From Rhodoferax sp. (GTDB lineage: Bacteria; Pseudomonadota; Gammaproteobacteria; Burkholderiales; Burkholderiaceae_C): a DNA stretch of 34,569 nucleotides. The notes under the pieces are model-generated. The model had not been told where the DNA came from, made no database searches, and was given only the letters and a program-made list of their open reading frames with translations. Positions 23,782 through 33,877 of this stretch are shown here, in pieces (position 1 is the first letter of the stretch; every line of letters starts with the position of its first letter). Where the stretch lies: NCBI RefSeq assembly GCF_028689305.1, contig NZ_JAQTWM010000018.1, forward strand, positions 1-34,569, written 5' to 3'. A program made the translations under genes and the position numbers.

Positions 23782-25301
23782 TGACCGAAGCCATGTTGCC
23801 GCAACGCCGCGCCGGTGTGGTACTGCACCCCACGTCTTTGCCTGGTCCGCACGGTTGCGGTGATCTGGGGCCCGGGGCTTACCATTTTGTGGACTGGCTG
23901 CAAGTGGCCGGCCAGACCTTGTGGCAAACCTTGCCGCTTGGGCCGGTCGGGCTGGGTTATTCCCCCTATATGGGCAGTTCCGTGTTGGCCGGCAATCCGA
24001 TGCTGGTGGCGCTGGAGCCCTTGGCGGCCCGGGGCTGGATCAGTGCCACCAGCCTGCAGGCTGATTTTGATGCCTTGCGCGTGGATTTCACCCGGGTTGA
24101 GCCCTGGCGTATGGCGCGGCTGCGTGAGGCCTTTGCCGGTTTTGTGGCGCAGAACCAGCTGGGTGATCAGCAGGCGCTGTCTGACTGGGCCTTGTCGCAG
24201 CGCAGCTGGCTGGAGGATTACGCCTTGTTCATGGCACTTGACCAGCTTCACGCCCCGGCCTTGTGGACGCAGTGGCCGTCGGCCCTGGCGCGACGGGAGC
24301 CCGCCGCTCTGGACGAAGCGCGCCGCGACATGGCGGATGAACTGGCGTTCTGGCAGTTTGTCCAATGGCAGTTTGATACGCAATGGCACGCGCTCAAGGC
24401 CTACGCCCATACCAAAGAGGTGTTGCTGGTTGGCGATCTGCCCATTTTTGGTGCGCATCACAGCGCCGATTGTTGGGCGCGTCCAGACCTCTACCAGCTC
24501 GATGACGATGGTATGCCCACGGTGGTGGCGGGGGTGCCGCCCGACTTTTTCTCGGTGACAGGGCAGCGCTGGGGCAATCCCCTGTACGACTGGGCGGCCA
24601 TGCAGGCTGACGGTTTTGCCTGGTGGATTGGCCGGATCCGGCGCCAGCTTGAGCTGGCCGATGTGATCCGAATTGACCACTTTCGCGGTTTTGTTGACTA
24701 CTGGGAAATTCCTGCGGACGAACCTACAGCTGTCAACGGAAGCTGGCGGGCCGGTCCTGGTGAAGCGCTGTTTGCGGCACTGACACAGGCCCTGGGTGAT
24801 CTGCCGATCATTGCCGAAGACCTGGGCATCATCACTCCCGAGGTGGTGGCGCTACGTGAACGCCTCGGTTTTCCGGGTATGCGGGTCTTGCAGTTTGCTT
24901 TTGCCGGCGATGCATCCCATCCTTTTCTGCCGCACAACTATGAATCCAATACGGTGGTGTACACCGGCACCCATGACAACGACACGTTGCGGGGGTGGTG
25001 GGCTGGCTGCACCCCGCATGAACGGGCGTTTGCGCAACATTACCTTGGCATCAGCGACACCGAGGTGAGCTGGGCGATGTTGCGCGCGGCGTTGATGTCG
25101 GTGGCCAGACTGTCCTTGTGCCAGTTTCAGGATGTACTGGAGCTCGATGGGTCACACCGGATGAACACGCCCGGCACCATGGGGTGCTGGTCCTGGCGGT
25201 TTTCCTGGGATTGGGTTCAGCCGCACATGGCGACCACGTTGGCTCTTTTCACGGCAGCCAGTGGCCGCACGAAGTTTCACCGTCTTCAACTGCCGGATTG
25301 A
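23781..25301 (+). CDS. malQ: 4-alpha-glucanotransferase
   Basis: The product has 506 residues from ATG 23781, whose A is the last base of the glgA stop (TGATG); an upstream in-frame start inside glgA is not used. GH77 amylomaltase features are RAGVVLHPTSLPGPHGCGD, LPLGPVGLGYSPYMGSS, DLPIFGAHHSADCWA, VIRIDHFRGF (nucleophile Asp), IIAEDLGIITPEV (acid/base Glu) and YTGTHDNDTLRGWW. It transfers alpha-1,4-glucan segments between malto-oligosaccharides. The last 16 bases overlap the 3' end of glgX on the opposite strand. Confidence 0.95.
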   Translation: MTEAMLPQRRAGVVLHPTSLPGPHGCGDLGPGAYHFVDWLQVAGQTLWQTLPLGPVGLGYSPYMGSSVLAGNPMLVALEPLAARGWISATSLQADFDALRVDFTRVEPWRMARLREAFAGFVAQNQLGDQQALSDWALSQRSWLEDYALFMALDQLHAPALWTQWPSALARREPAALDEARRDMADELAFWQFVQWQFDTQWHALKAYAHTKEVLLVGDLPIFGAHHSADCWARPDLYQLDDDGMPTVVAGVPPDFFSVTGQRWGNPLYDWAAMQADGFAWWIGRIRRQLELADVIRIDHFRGFVDYWEIPADEPTAVNGSWRAGPGEALFAALTQALGDLPIIAEDLGIITPEVVALRERLGFPGMRVLQFAFAGDASHPFLPHNYESNTVVYTGTHDNDTLRGWWAGCTPHERAFAQHYLGISDTEVSWAMLRAALMSVARLSLCQFQDVLELDGSHRMNTPGTMGCWSWRFSWDWVQPHMATTLALFTAASGRTKFHRLQLPD

Positions 25302-27430
25302 TGTGGCTCGAGTGATGATCGGGGGCGGGAAGTGTCCTGCTGAAACAGGAGCAGCGCATGCGCCGCCACAGGAACGGGGGCATCACCGGTTGCCAGCCAG
25401 TCGGCTTTGCCACGTGGCTGGCTGGTGTCCAGCACCGCCTGCCATGGCCCCCTGGGCAAGACAAAGTTTCTGGCATCAGCCTCGTTGTTGATCAGCAGCA
25501 GCAGCGGTGAGCTGGCGCGACCCGGCTGGCCAATCAGGCAGCCCAGGGTCCGGAAATGCGGCACATGCCAGGCCGGGCCCTGCAAGACGCTGCCATCCGC
25601 GTTCCACCACGACAGATCGTAGATACCGTCGGCATTGGCTGTGCCGCTGTACCAGGTGTTGGCAAAGGGCAGCAGGTGATGCCGCAAGGCAATCACATGA
25701 CGGGTGAACGCTATCAGATCCTGGTCTGCCTGGCTCCAGTCGATCCAGCTGGTGGCGTTGTCCTGGCAGTAGGGGTTGTTATTGCCGCCTTGTGTATGTC
25801 CCAGTTCGTCCCCAGCGCACAGCATCGGGGTGCCCTGAGCCAGCAGGGTGGTGGCCAGTAGGGCGCGTTGCAAGCGGCTGCGCAGGGTGTTGATGGCTGG
25901 GTCATTGCTGGGTCCTTCGGCACCACAATTGAAGTTGAGGTTGTGGCCCTGACCATCGCGGTTGTTTTCGCCATTGGCCAGGTTGTGTCGGTGGTTATAA
26001 CTGAGCAAGTCACGCAGTGTGAAGCCGTCGTGGGAAACCACGTAGTTGACTGACTCCGCTGGTGCCCTGCGGTAGGCTTGATACAGGTCGGATGAACCGC
26101 ACAGCCGCATGGCAAGGTCACCCCGGTGGCCGCTGTTCGCGCCAGTGACTGGCGCGCTGGCACCCTGGACCCAAAATCGACGCATCTCGTCACGGAACTG
26201 GTCGTTCCACTCCAGCCAGCCGCGCGGGAACCGGCCCACTTGGTAACCGCCCGACCCGATATCCCAGGGTTCTGCAATCATCTTGACTCTGGACAACACC
26301 GGGTCCTGTGTCACGGCGGCAAAGAACGAGGCTTGGGTGCTGAATCCGCTATCGGTACGCCCCAGCACGCTGGCAAGGTCAAAGCGGAAACCATCCACAT
26401 GCATGTCGCTGACCCAGTAGCGCAGGCTGTCCATGACCATTTGCAACACCCGTGGCTGCCGAAGATCCAGGGTATTGCCGCAGCCGCTGTCGTTGTTGTA
26501 GTGGCTGCGGTCATCCGCATTGAGCTTGTAATAACTGGCGTTGTCGAGCCCCCGAAAACTCAGGATCGGACCGGTATGGTCCGTCTCGGCGGTGTGGTTG
26601 TAGACCACGTCCAGAATCACCTCCAGTCCGACGCGGTGCAGGGTGCGCACCATGGTGCGGAACTCGTCACGCGCAGACTGGCCAGCTGTTTGACTGGCCA
26701 GCTGAGGGTTGAGAGAGAAAAAACCAAGGGTGTTGTAGCCCCAGTAGTTGCGCAGTCCCATGCTGACCAATCGCTCCTCACTGAGGGCATATTGCACTGG
26801 CAGCAAGTTGACTGCGGTGATCCCCAGGCTCTTGAGGTGCTGGATGGTGGCTTCATGTGCCAGTCCGGCAAACGTGCCTCGCGATTCAACCGGAATGGCC
26901 GGATGGGTGCGGGTCAGGCCTTTGACATGGCATTCGTACAGGACGGTGTCGGCCAACGGCGTTTCAGGCGGCCGGTCGTCTCCCCAGTCGAAGGCGTCGT
27001 AGGTCACGCGCGCTTTCAGGGCCAGGCGGGCGTTGTCGCGCGTGGCCATGTGGCGTGCATCGGCCTGGTCTGGTGCAAAGTGTTCATCAGACCAGATGAA
27101 GTCACCAACGATGTCACGGGCATAGGGGTCCAGCAGCAATTTGGAGGCATCAAAACGGTGGCCCTGGCCAGGATGCCAGGGGCCATGTGCACGCAGTCCA
27201 TAAACCAGCCCGGGTTGGGCGTCGGGCAGGTAGCCATGCCAGATGTCGTTGTGGTAGCCCGGCAGGCGCATGCGGGTCAGCTCGCGTGTCCCTGTTGCGT
27301 CAAACAAGCACAACTCCATGGCCTGGGCGTTGGCTGAGAAAACCGCAAAGTTGATGCCTTGCCCGTCGAAGTGGGCTCCCAGCGGCCAGGGGCGCCCCAA
27401 CTGCAAGTTCAAGGAAGTCAGGCGATCCAT
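25286..27430 (-). CDS. glgX: Glycogen debranching enzyme
   Basis: The product has 714 residues. An N-terminal CBM48-type domain ([20 protein letters not shown]) precedes the GH13 barrel. The family regions are visible: DVVYNHTAE (region I), [13 protein letters not shown] (region II, nucleophile Asp), IAEPWDIG (region III, Glu) and VVSHDGFTL (region IV, Asp). [11 protein letters not shown] is typical of GlgX/isoamylase. The enzyme removes limit-dextrin alpha-1,6 branches left by phosphorylase. Its ATG 27430 lies 13 bases inside the glgB end, indicating coupling, and its end runs 16 bases into malQ. Confidence 0.95.
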   Translation of the reverse strand: MDRLTSLNLQLGRPWPLGAHFDGQGINFAVFSANAQAMELCLFDATGTRELTRMRLPGYHNDIWHGYLPDAQPGLVYGLRAHGPWHPGQGHRFDASKLLLDPYARDIVGDFIWSDEHFAPDQADARHMATRDNARLALKARVTYDAFDWGDDRPPETPLADTVLYECHVKGLTRTHPAIPVESRGTFAGLAHEATIQHLKSLGITAVNLLPVQYALSEERLVSMGLRNYWGYNTLGFFSLNPQLASQTAGQSARDEFRTMVRTLHRVGLEVILDVVYNHTAETDHTGPILSFRGLDNASYYKLNADDRSHYNNDSGCGNTLDLRQPRVLQMVMDSLRYWVSDMHVDGFRFDLASVLGRTDSGFSTQASFFAAVTQDPVLSRVKMIAEPWDIGSGGYQVGRFPRGWLEWNDQFRDEMRRFWVQGASAPVTGANSGHRGDLAMRLCGSSDLYQAYRRAPAESVNYVVSHDGFTLRDLLSYNHRHNLANGENNRDGQGHNLNFNCGAEGPSNDPAINTLRSRLQRALLATTLLAQGTPMLCAGDELGHTQGGNNNPYCQDNATSWIDWSQADQDLIAFTRHVIALRHHLLPFANTWYSGTANADGIYDLSWWNADGSVLQGPAWHVPHFRTLGCLIGQPGRASSPLLLLINNEADARNFVLPRGPWQAVLDTSQPRGKADWLATGDAPVPVAAHALLLFQQDTSRPRSSLEPHQSGS

Positions 27431-29598
27431 TCCAGGAATACCGTGGACAGGGGCGGGAGGGTGAGCACCAGTGACTGGGGCTGGCCTTGCCAGGAGGTGC
27501 TGCTGGTGTTGGCCGGGGCCGTCAGAGCGATCACACCGCTACCGCCATAACGTGCGGCGTCGGTGTTGAGCACCTCGCGGTAACCACCGGGGCGCGGGAC
27601 ACCAATGCGGTAGTCGGTCCAGACACTGGGGGTGAAGTTGCACACCACGACGACAAAGCTGCTTTGGGCGTTGGCCCAACGGATAAAACTCAGTACCGAA
27701 TGTTGGTGGTCGTTGTGATCAATCCACTCAAAGCCTTCGCTGACAAAGTCTTGGCGGTACAGCGCCGGGGTGGCGCGGTACAGGTGGTTGAGGTCACGCA
27801 CCAGCTGCTGCACGCCGGCATGTGCCGGGTTGTCCAGCAGATGCCAGTCCAGGCTCTGGTCATGATTCCATTCACGTTCCTGGGCAAATTCGCAACCCAT
27901 GAACAGCAATTTTTTACCAGGGTGGCCCCACATATAGCCCAGATAGGCGCGCACATTGGCCAGCTGTTGCCAGCGATCCCCCGGCATTTTGGTCAGTAGT
28001 GACCCCTTGCCGTGTACCACTTCATCGTGCGAGACGGGCAGCACAAAATTTTCGTTGAAGGCGTACACCAGGCTGAAGGTCATCTCACCCTGGTGATGCT
28101 GCCGGTAGATCGGGTCACGCGCCATGTAAGCCAGGGTGTCATGCATCCAGCCCATGTTCCACTTGTAGTGAAAGCCCAGGCCACCGGCATAAGTGGGGCG
28201 CGACACCGCCGGGTAGGCGGTGGACTCTTCCGCCAGGGTGACGGCCTGCGGCCGTTCCACCCCAACCACCTCATTCAGGCGTTTGAGGAACGCGATGGCT
28301 TCGAGGTTTTCACGCCCGCCAAACACGTTGGGAACCCATTCACCTGCCTTGCGGCTGTAGTCTCGGTACAGCATGGAGGCCACCGCGTCCACACGCAGAC
28401 CGTCCACGCCAAAACGCTCCAGCCAGTACAAGGCATTGCCGACCAGAAAATTGCGGACCTCGGTGCGACCCAGGTTGTAGATCAGGGTGTTCCAGTCAAC
28501 GTGGAAACCCTCACGTGGGTCGGCGTATTCGTACAGGTGGGTACCGTCAAAGTTGGCCAGTCCGTGAGCATCGCTGGGAAAATGCGCGGGCACCCAATCC
28601 AGAATCAGCCCGATACCCGCTGCATGGCAGCGTGCCACCAGGCGTCCAAACCCTGCGGCATCGCCGAACCGCGCAGTGGGTGCATACAGCCCCACGGGTT
28701 GGTAACCCCAGGAACCATCAAACGGGTGTTCGCTGACGGGCAACAGTTCCAGGTGGGTAAACCCCATGTCCTCGGCATAGGGCACCAGGGTGTCGGCCAG
28801 TTCATCCCAGTTGAGCCAACGGTTGCCATCCTGGGGCATCCGTCGCCAGGAGCCAAGATGGACCTCGTAAATGCTCATCGGCGCATCCAGCGCATTGGCT
28901 CGCTGGCGTGTGGTGTCAGCCGGTACCGTGCGGGGGAGTTGTCCCACCACACTGGCAGTCGCCGGACGCAATTCACTTTGCAGGGCGTAGGGGTCGGCAC
29001 GCAGGGGCAGCACGTCCCCTCCCGGGCCTCGCACTTCGTATTTGTAGTGTGCTCCCGGGGCAACGTCCGGCAGGAACAGTTCCCAGACGCCACATTCGCG
29101 GCGCAAGCGCATCGGGTGGCGGCGGCCGTCCCATAGGTTGAAGTCGCCGACCACACTGACCCGGGTGGCGTTGGGCGCCCAGACTGCAAAGCGGGTACCG
29201 GTGACGCCCAGCTGGGTGCCTGGGTGCGCACCCAGCACCTCAAAGGGCCGCAGATGTGAACCTTCGCCGAGCAGCCAGGCATCCATGTCGCCCAACAGCA
29301 AGGGGAAGCGGTAAGGGTCATGCAGCGTGGCCTGTTGGCCGGTGGACCAGGTGACCCGCAGTTGATAGGCTGCGCCGGGGGCCAGCGTGACCGTGCCTTC
29401 GTAGAACCCGGCAGGATGTCGTTCCTGAAGGTCAGCACAGGGCGTGCCGTGTGCGTTCAGCACGGTGACGTGACGGGCGCCAGGCAGGAAACAGCGCAAT
29501 TCGGCCTGCCCTGCTGCTGTGAAATGCAAACCCAGCACCGCAAACGGGTCGGGATGGCTGGCGCCGCAAATCAGGGCAACATCTTTGGAGGGCAACAT
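27418..29598 (-). CDS. glgB: 1,4-alpha-glucan branching enzyme
   Basis: The product has 726 residues, a full-length GlgB with both N-terminal modules: the N1 domain (about 1-110, [13 protein letters not shown]) and the CBM48 module (about 115-225, [20 protein letters not shown]). The GH13 barrel has [11 protein letters not shown] (region I), [15 protein letters not shown] (region II, nucleophile Asp), LAEESTAYP (region III, Glu) and [16 protein letters not shown] (region IV, Asp). It makes alpha-1,6 branches in glycogen. It lies 41 bases downstream of glgP and overlaps glgX by 13 bases. No obvious ribosome binding site precedes its ATG. Confidence 0.96.
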   Translation of the reverse strand: MLPSKDVALICGASHPDPFAVLGLHFTAAGQAELRCFLPGARHVTVLNAHGTPCADLQERHPAGFYEGTVTLAPGAAYQLRVTWSTGQQATLHDPYRFPLLLGDMDAWLLGEGSHLRPFEVLGAHPGTQLGVTGTRFAVWAPNATRVSVVGDFNLWDGRRHPMRLRRECGVWELFLPDVAPGAHYKYEVRGPGGDVLPLRADPYALQSELRPATASVVGQLPRTVPADTTRQRANALDAPMSIYEVHLGSWRRMPQDGNRWLNWDELADTLVPYAEDMGFTHLELLPVSEHPFDGSWGYQPVGLYAPTARFGDAAGFGRLVARCHAAGIGLILDWVPAHFPSDAHGLANFDGTHLYEYADPREGFHVDWNTLIYNLGRTEVRNFLVGNALYWLERFGVDGLRVDAVASMLYRDYSRKAGEWVPNVFGGRENLEAIAFLKRLNEVVGVERPQAVTLAEESTAYPAVSRPTYAGGLGFHYKWNMGWMHDTLAYMARDPIYRQHHQGEMTFSLVYAFNENFVLPVSHDEVVHGKGSLLTKMPGDRWQQLANVRAYLGYMWGHPGKKLLFMGCEFAQEREWNHDQSLDWHLLDNPAHAGVQQLVRDLNHLYRATPALYRQDFVSEGFEWIDHNDHQHSVLSFIRWANAQSSFVVVVCNFTPSVWTDYRIGVPRPGGYREVLNTDAARYGGSGVIALTAPANTSSTSWQGQPQSLVLTLPPLSTVFLEWIA

Positions 29599-29639
29599 GG
29601 CAGACCAGTCAAAAATGAACGGATGAAGGCGTCACATTG

Positions 29640-32078
29640 TCACGGTGTGGCCGGCACGGACTCCACATGCCAGATCTGCCGCGCGTATTCACCAATGGTG
29701 CGATCTGCCGAGAATACACCCATGCCCGCCACGTTGGTGATGCTGCGTTCACACCACAGCTCAGGCTGCCGGTAAAGCGCGTCAACCCGCGCCTGAGTGG
29801 CAATGTAGGAAGCGAAATCCGCCAGCAGCATGTAATGGTCGCCGCCCCACAGCAGCGAGTCCATCAGGGGACGGTAGCGGCCCGGCTCGGTCGGTGAGAA
29901 CCGCCCTCCGGCGATGGCGTCCAGCACGGTTTTGAGGGCCGGTTGACTTTCAAAATAGCGCATGGGCTGGTAGCCACTTTGTCGCAACGCTCTGACTTCT
30001 GGCGTCTTCAGGCCAAAGATGAAGATGTTGTCGTCACCAACGTTCTGGCGGATTTCGATGTTGGCCCCATCGTCGGTGCCAATGGTCAGTGCGCCATTGA
30101 GGGCCAGCTTCATGTTGCCGGTGCCGGAGGCTTCGGTGCCAGCGGTTGAAATCTGCTCGGACAGGTCGGCCCCTGGCATGATCACCTCGGCCACGGAGAC
30201 ACCGTAGTTGGGCATGAACACCAGCTTGAGCTTGTCACCTATGCGGGCATCCTGGTTGATGACCTGCCCAACGTCGTGGATCAACCGGATGATGGATTTG
30301 GCGGTGACATAACTGGAGGCCGCCTTGCCCGCAAAAATGACGGTACGCGGCACCCAGGAGGCGTTGGGTTCGGCCAGGATCGCCTGGTAGCGCCATACCA
30401 CATGCAGGACGTTGAGCAACTGGCGCTTGTATTCATGGATGCGTTTGACCTGCACATCAAACAGGCTGTCCGGATTGACCTTGATGCCGGTGCTGTTTTC
30501 GATGGCGCGGGCCAGCCGAACCTTGTTGTCGCGTTTGATGGCCCGAAAGGCCTGTTGAAATACCGGGTCGGATTTTTTGGCAGCCAGCCGTGTCAGCTGG
30601 CTGAGGTCCAGCCGCCAGCCCGGCCCCAAGGTCTCATCCAGCAGGCCAGCCAGCCCCGGATTGGCCTGGGCCAGCCAGCGCCTGGGTGTGACGCCATTGG
30701 TCATGTTGGTGAAGCGATCCGGCCACAAGGCGGCGAAGTCGGCAAAAATGGTTTGCACCAGCAGGTCGGAGTGCAGGGCCGAAACACCATTGACCTTGTG
30801 GCTGCCCACAATCGACAAGTGCGCCATGCGCACCCGGCGTTCACCGTGCTCGTCAATCAATGACAGCCGCGCCAGAAAGCCGTTGTCACCAGGCCGGCAC
30901 TTGGCGGCTTCGTCGAGGAATTCCTTGTTGATGCGGAAAATGATTTCCAGATGCCTGGGCAACACGTGTTGCAGCAGGCTCACCGGCCAGGTTTCCAGTG
31001 CCTCGGGCATCAGGGTGTGGTTGGTGTACGAAAACGTCTTGCCACACAGTGCCCAGGCCTGCTCCCAGGGCATGCGGTGTTCATCGCACAAAATGCGCAT
31101 CAGCTCGGCCACCCCGATGGCCGGGTGGGTGTCGTTCAGGTGAATGGCCACATGGTCGGCCAGATTGTCCAGCGTCGGGTGTTCCTGCAGGTGGCGCGCC
31201 ACCAGATCCTGCATCGAGGCCGCGACAAAAAAGTACTCCTGCTTGAGTCGCAGCTCGCGCCCGGCCGGGGTGCTGTCGTTGGGGTAGAGCACCCAGGAAA
31301 TATTCTCAAACTCGTTTTTGGTGTTGGCGGCGCGGGCGTAGTCGCCGGTGTTGAAGGCACTCAGGTCAAAGTGGGCTGGGGCGGCCGCCTTCCACAGGCG
31401 CAAGGTGCTGACCTTGCGGGTGCCATGGCCGGGCACCACCATGTCATAGGCTTTGGCGGCCACTTCTCCGGTGTGGCGCCAGATGGTTTGTTCATCCACG
31501 TGCTCAACCCACCCCCCAAAACGGACCGGATAACTGATGTCGGGACGGGGAAACTCCCATGGGGTGCCGTCGACCAGCCAGGGGTCGGGGTATTCCACCT
31601 GTGCCCCGTTGACGATGTCCTGGGCGAACATGCCGTACTCATAACGAATGCCATAACCCCAGGACGGCAGGCTCAGTGTGGCCATGGCGTCCAGAAAACA
31701 CGCTGCCAACCGACCCAGGCCACCATTGCCCAGGGCAGCATCGGGTTCACAGTCGGCCACATCTTCCAGGCGCTGGGCGTGCTGGCGCAGGCCTTCCGCC
31801 GCACCGTCGGTTAACTGGAGTGCCGCCAGGGCATTGGACAGTGTGCGTCCCATCAGGAACTCCATGGACAGGTAAACCACCCGGCGCGCCTTGTGCTGGC
31901 GCTCCTGGGCCTGGGTCGCCACCCAGCGTTCGGACAGTTGTGCCCTGACCACCTGGGCCACGGCCTGCATCAGGTCGCAGCGCGAAGCCTGGTCAGGGCC
32001 AACGCCGACGGTATGCAGCAGGTGGGCATTGATTTGTGCGCCGATGTCGGTTGGCTGGGGTAAAACGTTGGCATTCAA
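29640..32078 (-). CDS. glgP: Glycogen/starch/alpha-glucan phosphorylase
   Basis: The product has 812 residues from TTG 32078, which has AGAGGA six bases upstream and gives the usual bacterial GlgP length. The open frame extends 43 codons further to 32207, but that part is leader DNA. GT35 signatures are VYLSMEFLMGRTL, ALGNGGLGRLAACFLD, VNPDSLFDVQVKRIHEYKRQ, and the pyridoxal-phosphate segment GTEASGTGNMKLALNGAL with its lysine. The enzyme releases Glc-1-P from glycogen ends. It is the first gene of the reverse arm glgP-glgB-glgX, and its promoter must lie within 32079-32170, back to back with the ahcY promoter. Confidence 0.95.
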   Translation of the reverse strand: MNANVLPQPTDIGAQINAHLLHTVGVGPDQASRCDLMQAVAQVVRAQLSERWVATQAQERQHKARRVVYLSMEFLMGRTLSNALAALQLTDGAAEGLRQHAQRLEDVADCEPDAALGNGGLGRLAACFLDAMATLSLPSWGYGIRYEYGMFAQDIVNGAQVEYPDPWLVDGTPWEFPRPDISYPVRFGGWVEHVDEQTIWRHTGEVAAKAYDMVVPGHGTRKVSTLRLWKAAAPAHFDLSAFNTGDYARAANTKNEFENISWVLYPNDSTPAGRELRLKQEYFFVAASMQDLVARHLQEHPTLDNLADHVAIHLNDTHPAIGVAELMRILCDEHRMPWEQAWALCGKTFSYTNHTLMPEALETWPVSLLQHVLPRHLEIIFRINKEFLDEAAKCRPGDNGFLARLSLIDEHGERRVRMAHLSIVGSHKVNGVSALHSDLLVQTIFADFAALWPDRFTNMTNGVTPRRWLAQANPGLAGLLDETLGPGWRLDLSQLTRLAAKKSDPVFQQAFRAIKRDNKVRLARAIENSTGIKVNPDSLFDVQVKRIHEYKRQLLNVLHVVWRYQAILAEPNASWVPRTVIFAGKAASSYVTAKSIIRLIHDVGQVINQDARIGDKLKLVFMPNYGVSVAEVIMPGADLSEQISTAGTEASGTGNMKLALNGALTIGTDDGANIEIRQNVGDDNIFIFGLKTPEVRALRQSGYQPMRYFESQPALKTVLDAIAGGRFSPTEPGRYRPLMDSLLWGGDHYMLLADFASYIATQARVDALYRQPELWCERSITNVAGMGVFSADRTIGEYARQIWHVESVPATP

Positions 32079-32084
32079 GGGGAA

Positions 32085-32090
32085 TCCTCT
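32085..32090 (-). promoter_or_regulatory. Ribosome binding site deciding the TTG start of glgP
   Basis: AGAGGA on the minus strand is 6 bases upstream of TTG 32078. No ATG in frame nearby fits the family N-terminus, so TTG is the likely start. Confidence 0.65.
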
Positions 32091-32171
32091 GGCGTTGGCA
32101 AAGTGCTGTGTCTGATGGGTATTTTGCACGCTCAGGCCACCCCGCTTTACCGGCCGGTTACCGGGGCATCC

Positions 32172-32177
32172 TATAAT
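32172..32177 (+). promoter_or_regulatory. -10 box of the ahcY promoter
   Basis: A perfect TATAAT places transcription start near 32184, just before the first riboswitch stem. The best -35 candidate, TTTACC at 32146-32151, is 20 bases away and weak, so activity may depend on the -10 or on an activator. Confidence 0.6.
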
Positions 32178-32184
32178 TCGCGCC

Positions 32185-32290
32185 ATCCGAGGAGCGTTGC
32201 AACTCACACTGAAGGCCTGGTGGCCTCGTGCTGAGTGAGGCTCGGAACCCGCTGCGGCCAGGTGCCAGGCGTTTCACAACGGCGCTCACC
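32185..32290 (+). ncRNA. S-adenosylhomocysteine (SAH) riboswitch
   Basis: The RNA begins with CCGAGGAGCGTTGCAAC (32187-32203), has AGGCTCGG at 32238-32245 pairing CTCGG with CCGAG (P1), and ends with AACGGCGCTCACC, whose CGCTC (32283-32287) can pair with GAGCG at 32192-32196 to form the H-type pseudoknot of this class. These are the conserved elements of the SAH riboswitch, which senses SAH and switches ahcY on. The next hairpin, CCACAGC (32290-32296)/GCTGTGG (32322-32328), lies between the aptamer and the GGAG ribosome binding site (32349-32352) and may belong to the expression platform. Confidence 0.92.
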
Positions 32291-32358
32291 CACAGCTTGT
32301 GAGGTGAGGTTTCTCCCGCAGGCTGTGGTTGTCATCTTGATAACTATTGGAGTGAACC

Positions 32359-33870
32359 ATGAGCGCTGCATCTAAAAAAACTGTCAAACCGGTTGTCAAA
32401 GCTGCGACCAAGTCCGCAGTGAAAGCGGCTGTTCAACCGGCCCAAGCCGCCGCCCACATCATCGCCGACATCGGCCTGGCTGCCTGGGGCCGCAAAGAAC
32501 TCAACATTGCCGAGACCGAAATGCCCGGCCTGATGGCCATCCGTGAAGAATTCGCCAAAGAGCAGCCGCTCAAAGGCGCCCGTATCACTGGCAGCCTGCA
32601 CATGACGATCCAGACCGGCGTGCTGATCGAAACCCTGCAAGCCCTGGGCGCGCAAGTGCGCTGGGCTTCCTGCAACATCTTTTCCACGCAGGATCACGCC
32701 GCCGCCGCGATCGCCGCCACTGGCACACCGGTGTTCGCGGTCAAAGGCGAGTCGCTGGCCGACTACTGGGACTACACCCACCGCATTTTTGAATTTGGCG
32801 GCAAAAAGGGCACCGCGGCCGAAGGCCCCAACATGATCCTGGACGACGGCGGTGATGCCACCTTGTTGATGCACCTGGGTGCCCGTGCCGAGAAGAACCC
32901 CAAACTGCTGGACAACCCTGGCAGCGAAGAAGAGACCTGCCTGTTTGCCGCCATCAAGGCCAAGCTCAAGGTTGACCCCACTTGGTACAGCCGCCGCGTG
33001 AAACACATCATCGGCGTGACCGAAGAAACCACCACCGGTGTGCACCGCCTCAACGAGATGTCGGCCAAAGGTGAACTGATGCTGCGCGCCATCAACGTCA
33101 ACGACTCGGTGACCAAGAGCAAGTTTGACAACCTGTACGGTTGCCGCGAGTCGCTGGTGGACGGCATCAAGCGCGCTACGGACGTGATGGTGGCCGGCAA
33201 GGTGGCAGTTGTGGCTGGTTATGGCGACGTGGGCAAGGGCTGCGCCCAGGCGCTGCGTGCCTTGAGCGCCCAGGTCTGGGTGACCGAGATCGATCCGATC
33301 AACGCGCTGCAAGCCGCCATGGAAGGCTTCAAGGTTGTCACCATGGAATACGCGGCTGACAAGTGCGATATTTTTGTCACTGCCACCGGCAACCTGAACG
33401 TGATCACCTACAAACACATGGCCGCCATGAAAGACCAGGCCATCGTTTGCAACATTGGTCACTTCGACAATGAAATCGACGTGGCCTCCCTGTCCAAGTG
33501 CAAGTGGGAAGAGATCAAGCCGCAAGTGGACCACGTGATTTTCCCGGCCAAGGGCAAGACCCCGGTCAAGCGCATCATCCTGCTGGCCAAGGGCCGCCTG
33601 GTGAACCTGGGCTGCGCCACCGGCCACCCCAGCTTTGTCATGAGCTCCAGCTTTGCCAACCAGACCCTGGCGCAAATCGAGTTGTTCACCAAACCCAAGG
33701 CCTACAAGTCGGGTAAGGTCTATGTGTTGCCCAAACACCTGGACGAAAAAGTGGCCCGTCTGCACCTGAAGAAGGTGGGTGCCCAGTTGTCCGAGCTGAC
33801 CGACGAACAAGCCGCCTACATCGGCGTCAGCAAGACTGGCCCGTACAAGGCCGAAAACTACCGCTACTAA
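32359..33870 (+). CDS. ahcY: Adenosylhomocysteinase
   Basis: The product has 503 residues. The conserved core starts at about residue 36 ([20 protein letters not shown]) and includes [41 protein letters not shown] and the NAD+ site [16 protein letters not shown]. The C-terminus KAENYRY contains the lysine and tyrosine that close the NAD site in the partner subunit. A ~40-residue segment around [19 protein letters not shown] is the insertion known in many bacterial and plant enzymes. The enzyme splits SAH to adenosine and homocysteine in the methyl cycle. About 30 N-terminal residues are a Lys/Ala/Val-rich extension ([20 protein letters not shown]) absent from typical homologues. GGAG lies 6 bases upstream, and an SAH riboswitch controls it. 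Confidence 0.96.
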   Translation: MSAASKKTVKPVVKAATKSAVKAAVQPAQAAAHIIADIGLAAWGRKELNIAETEMPGLMAIREEFAKEQPLKGARITGSLHMTIQTGVLIETLQALGAQVRWASCNIFSTQDHAAAAIAATGTPVFAVKGESLADYWDYTHRIFEFGGKKGTAAEGPNMILDDGGDATLLMHLGARAEKNPKLLDNPGSEEETCLFAAIKAKLKVDPTWYSRRVKHIIGVTEETTTGVHRLNEMSAKGELMLRAINVNDSVTKSKFDNLYGCRESLVDGIKRATDVMVAGKVAVVAGYGDVGKGCAQALRALSAQVWVTEIDPINALQAAMEGFKVVTMEYAADKCDIFVTATGNLNVITYKHMAAMKDQAIVCNIGHFDNEIDVASLSKCKWEEIKPQVDHVIFPAKGKTPVKRIILLAKGRLVNLGCATGHPSFVMSSSFANQTLAQIELFTKPKAYKSGKVYVLPKHLDEKVARLHLKKVGAQLSELTDEQAAYIGVSKTGPYKAENYRY

Positions 33871-33877
33871 GCACCCG

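Noticed and set aside
32079..32207. N-terminal extension of GlgP by 43 codons
   Set aside because: The extension lies in leader DNA, has no GlgP resemblance, and a TTG with a good ribosome binding site gives the normal length.
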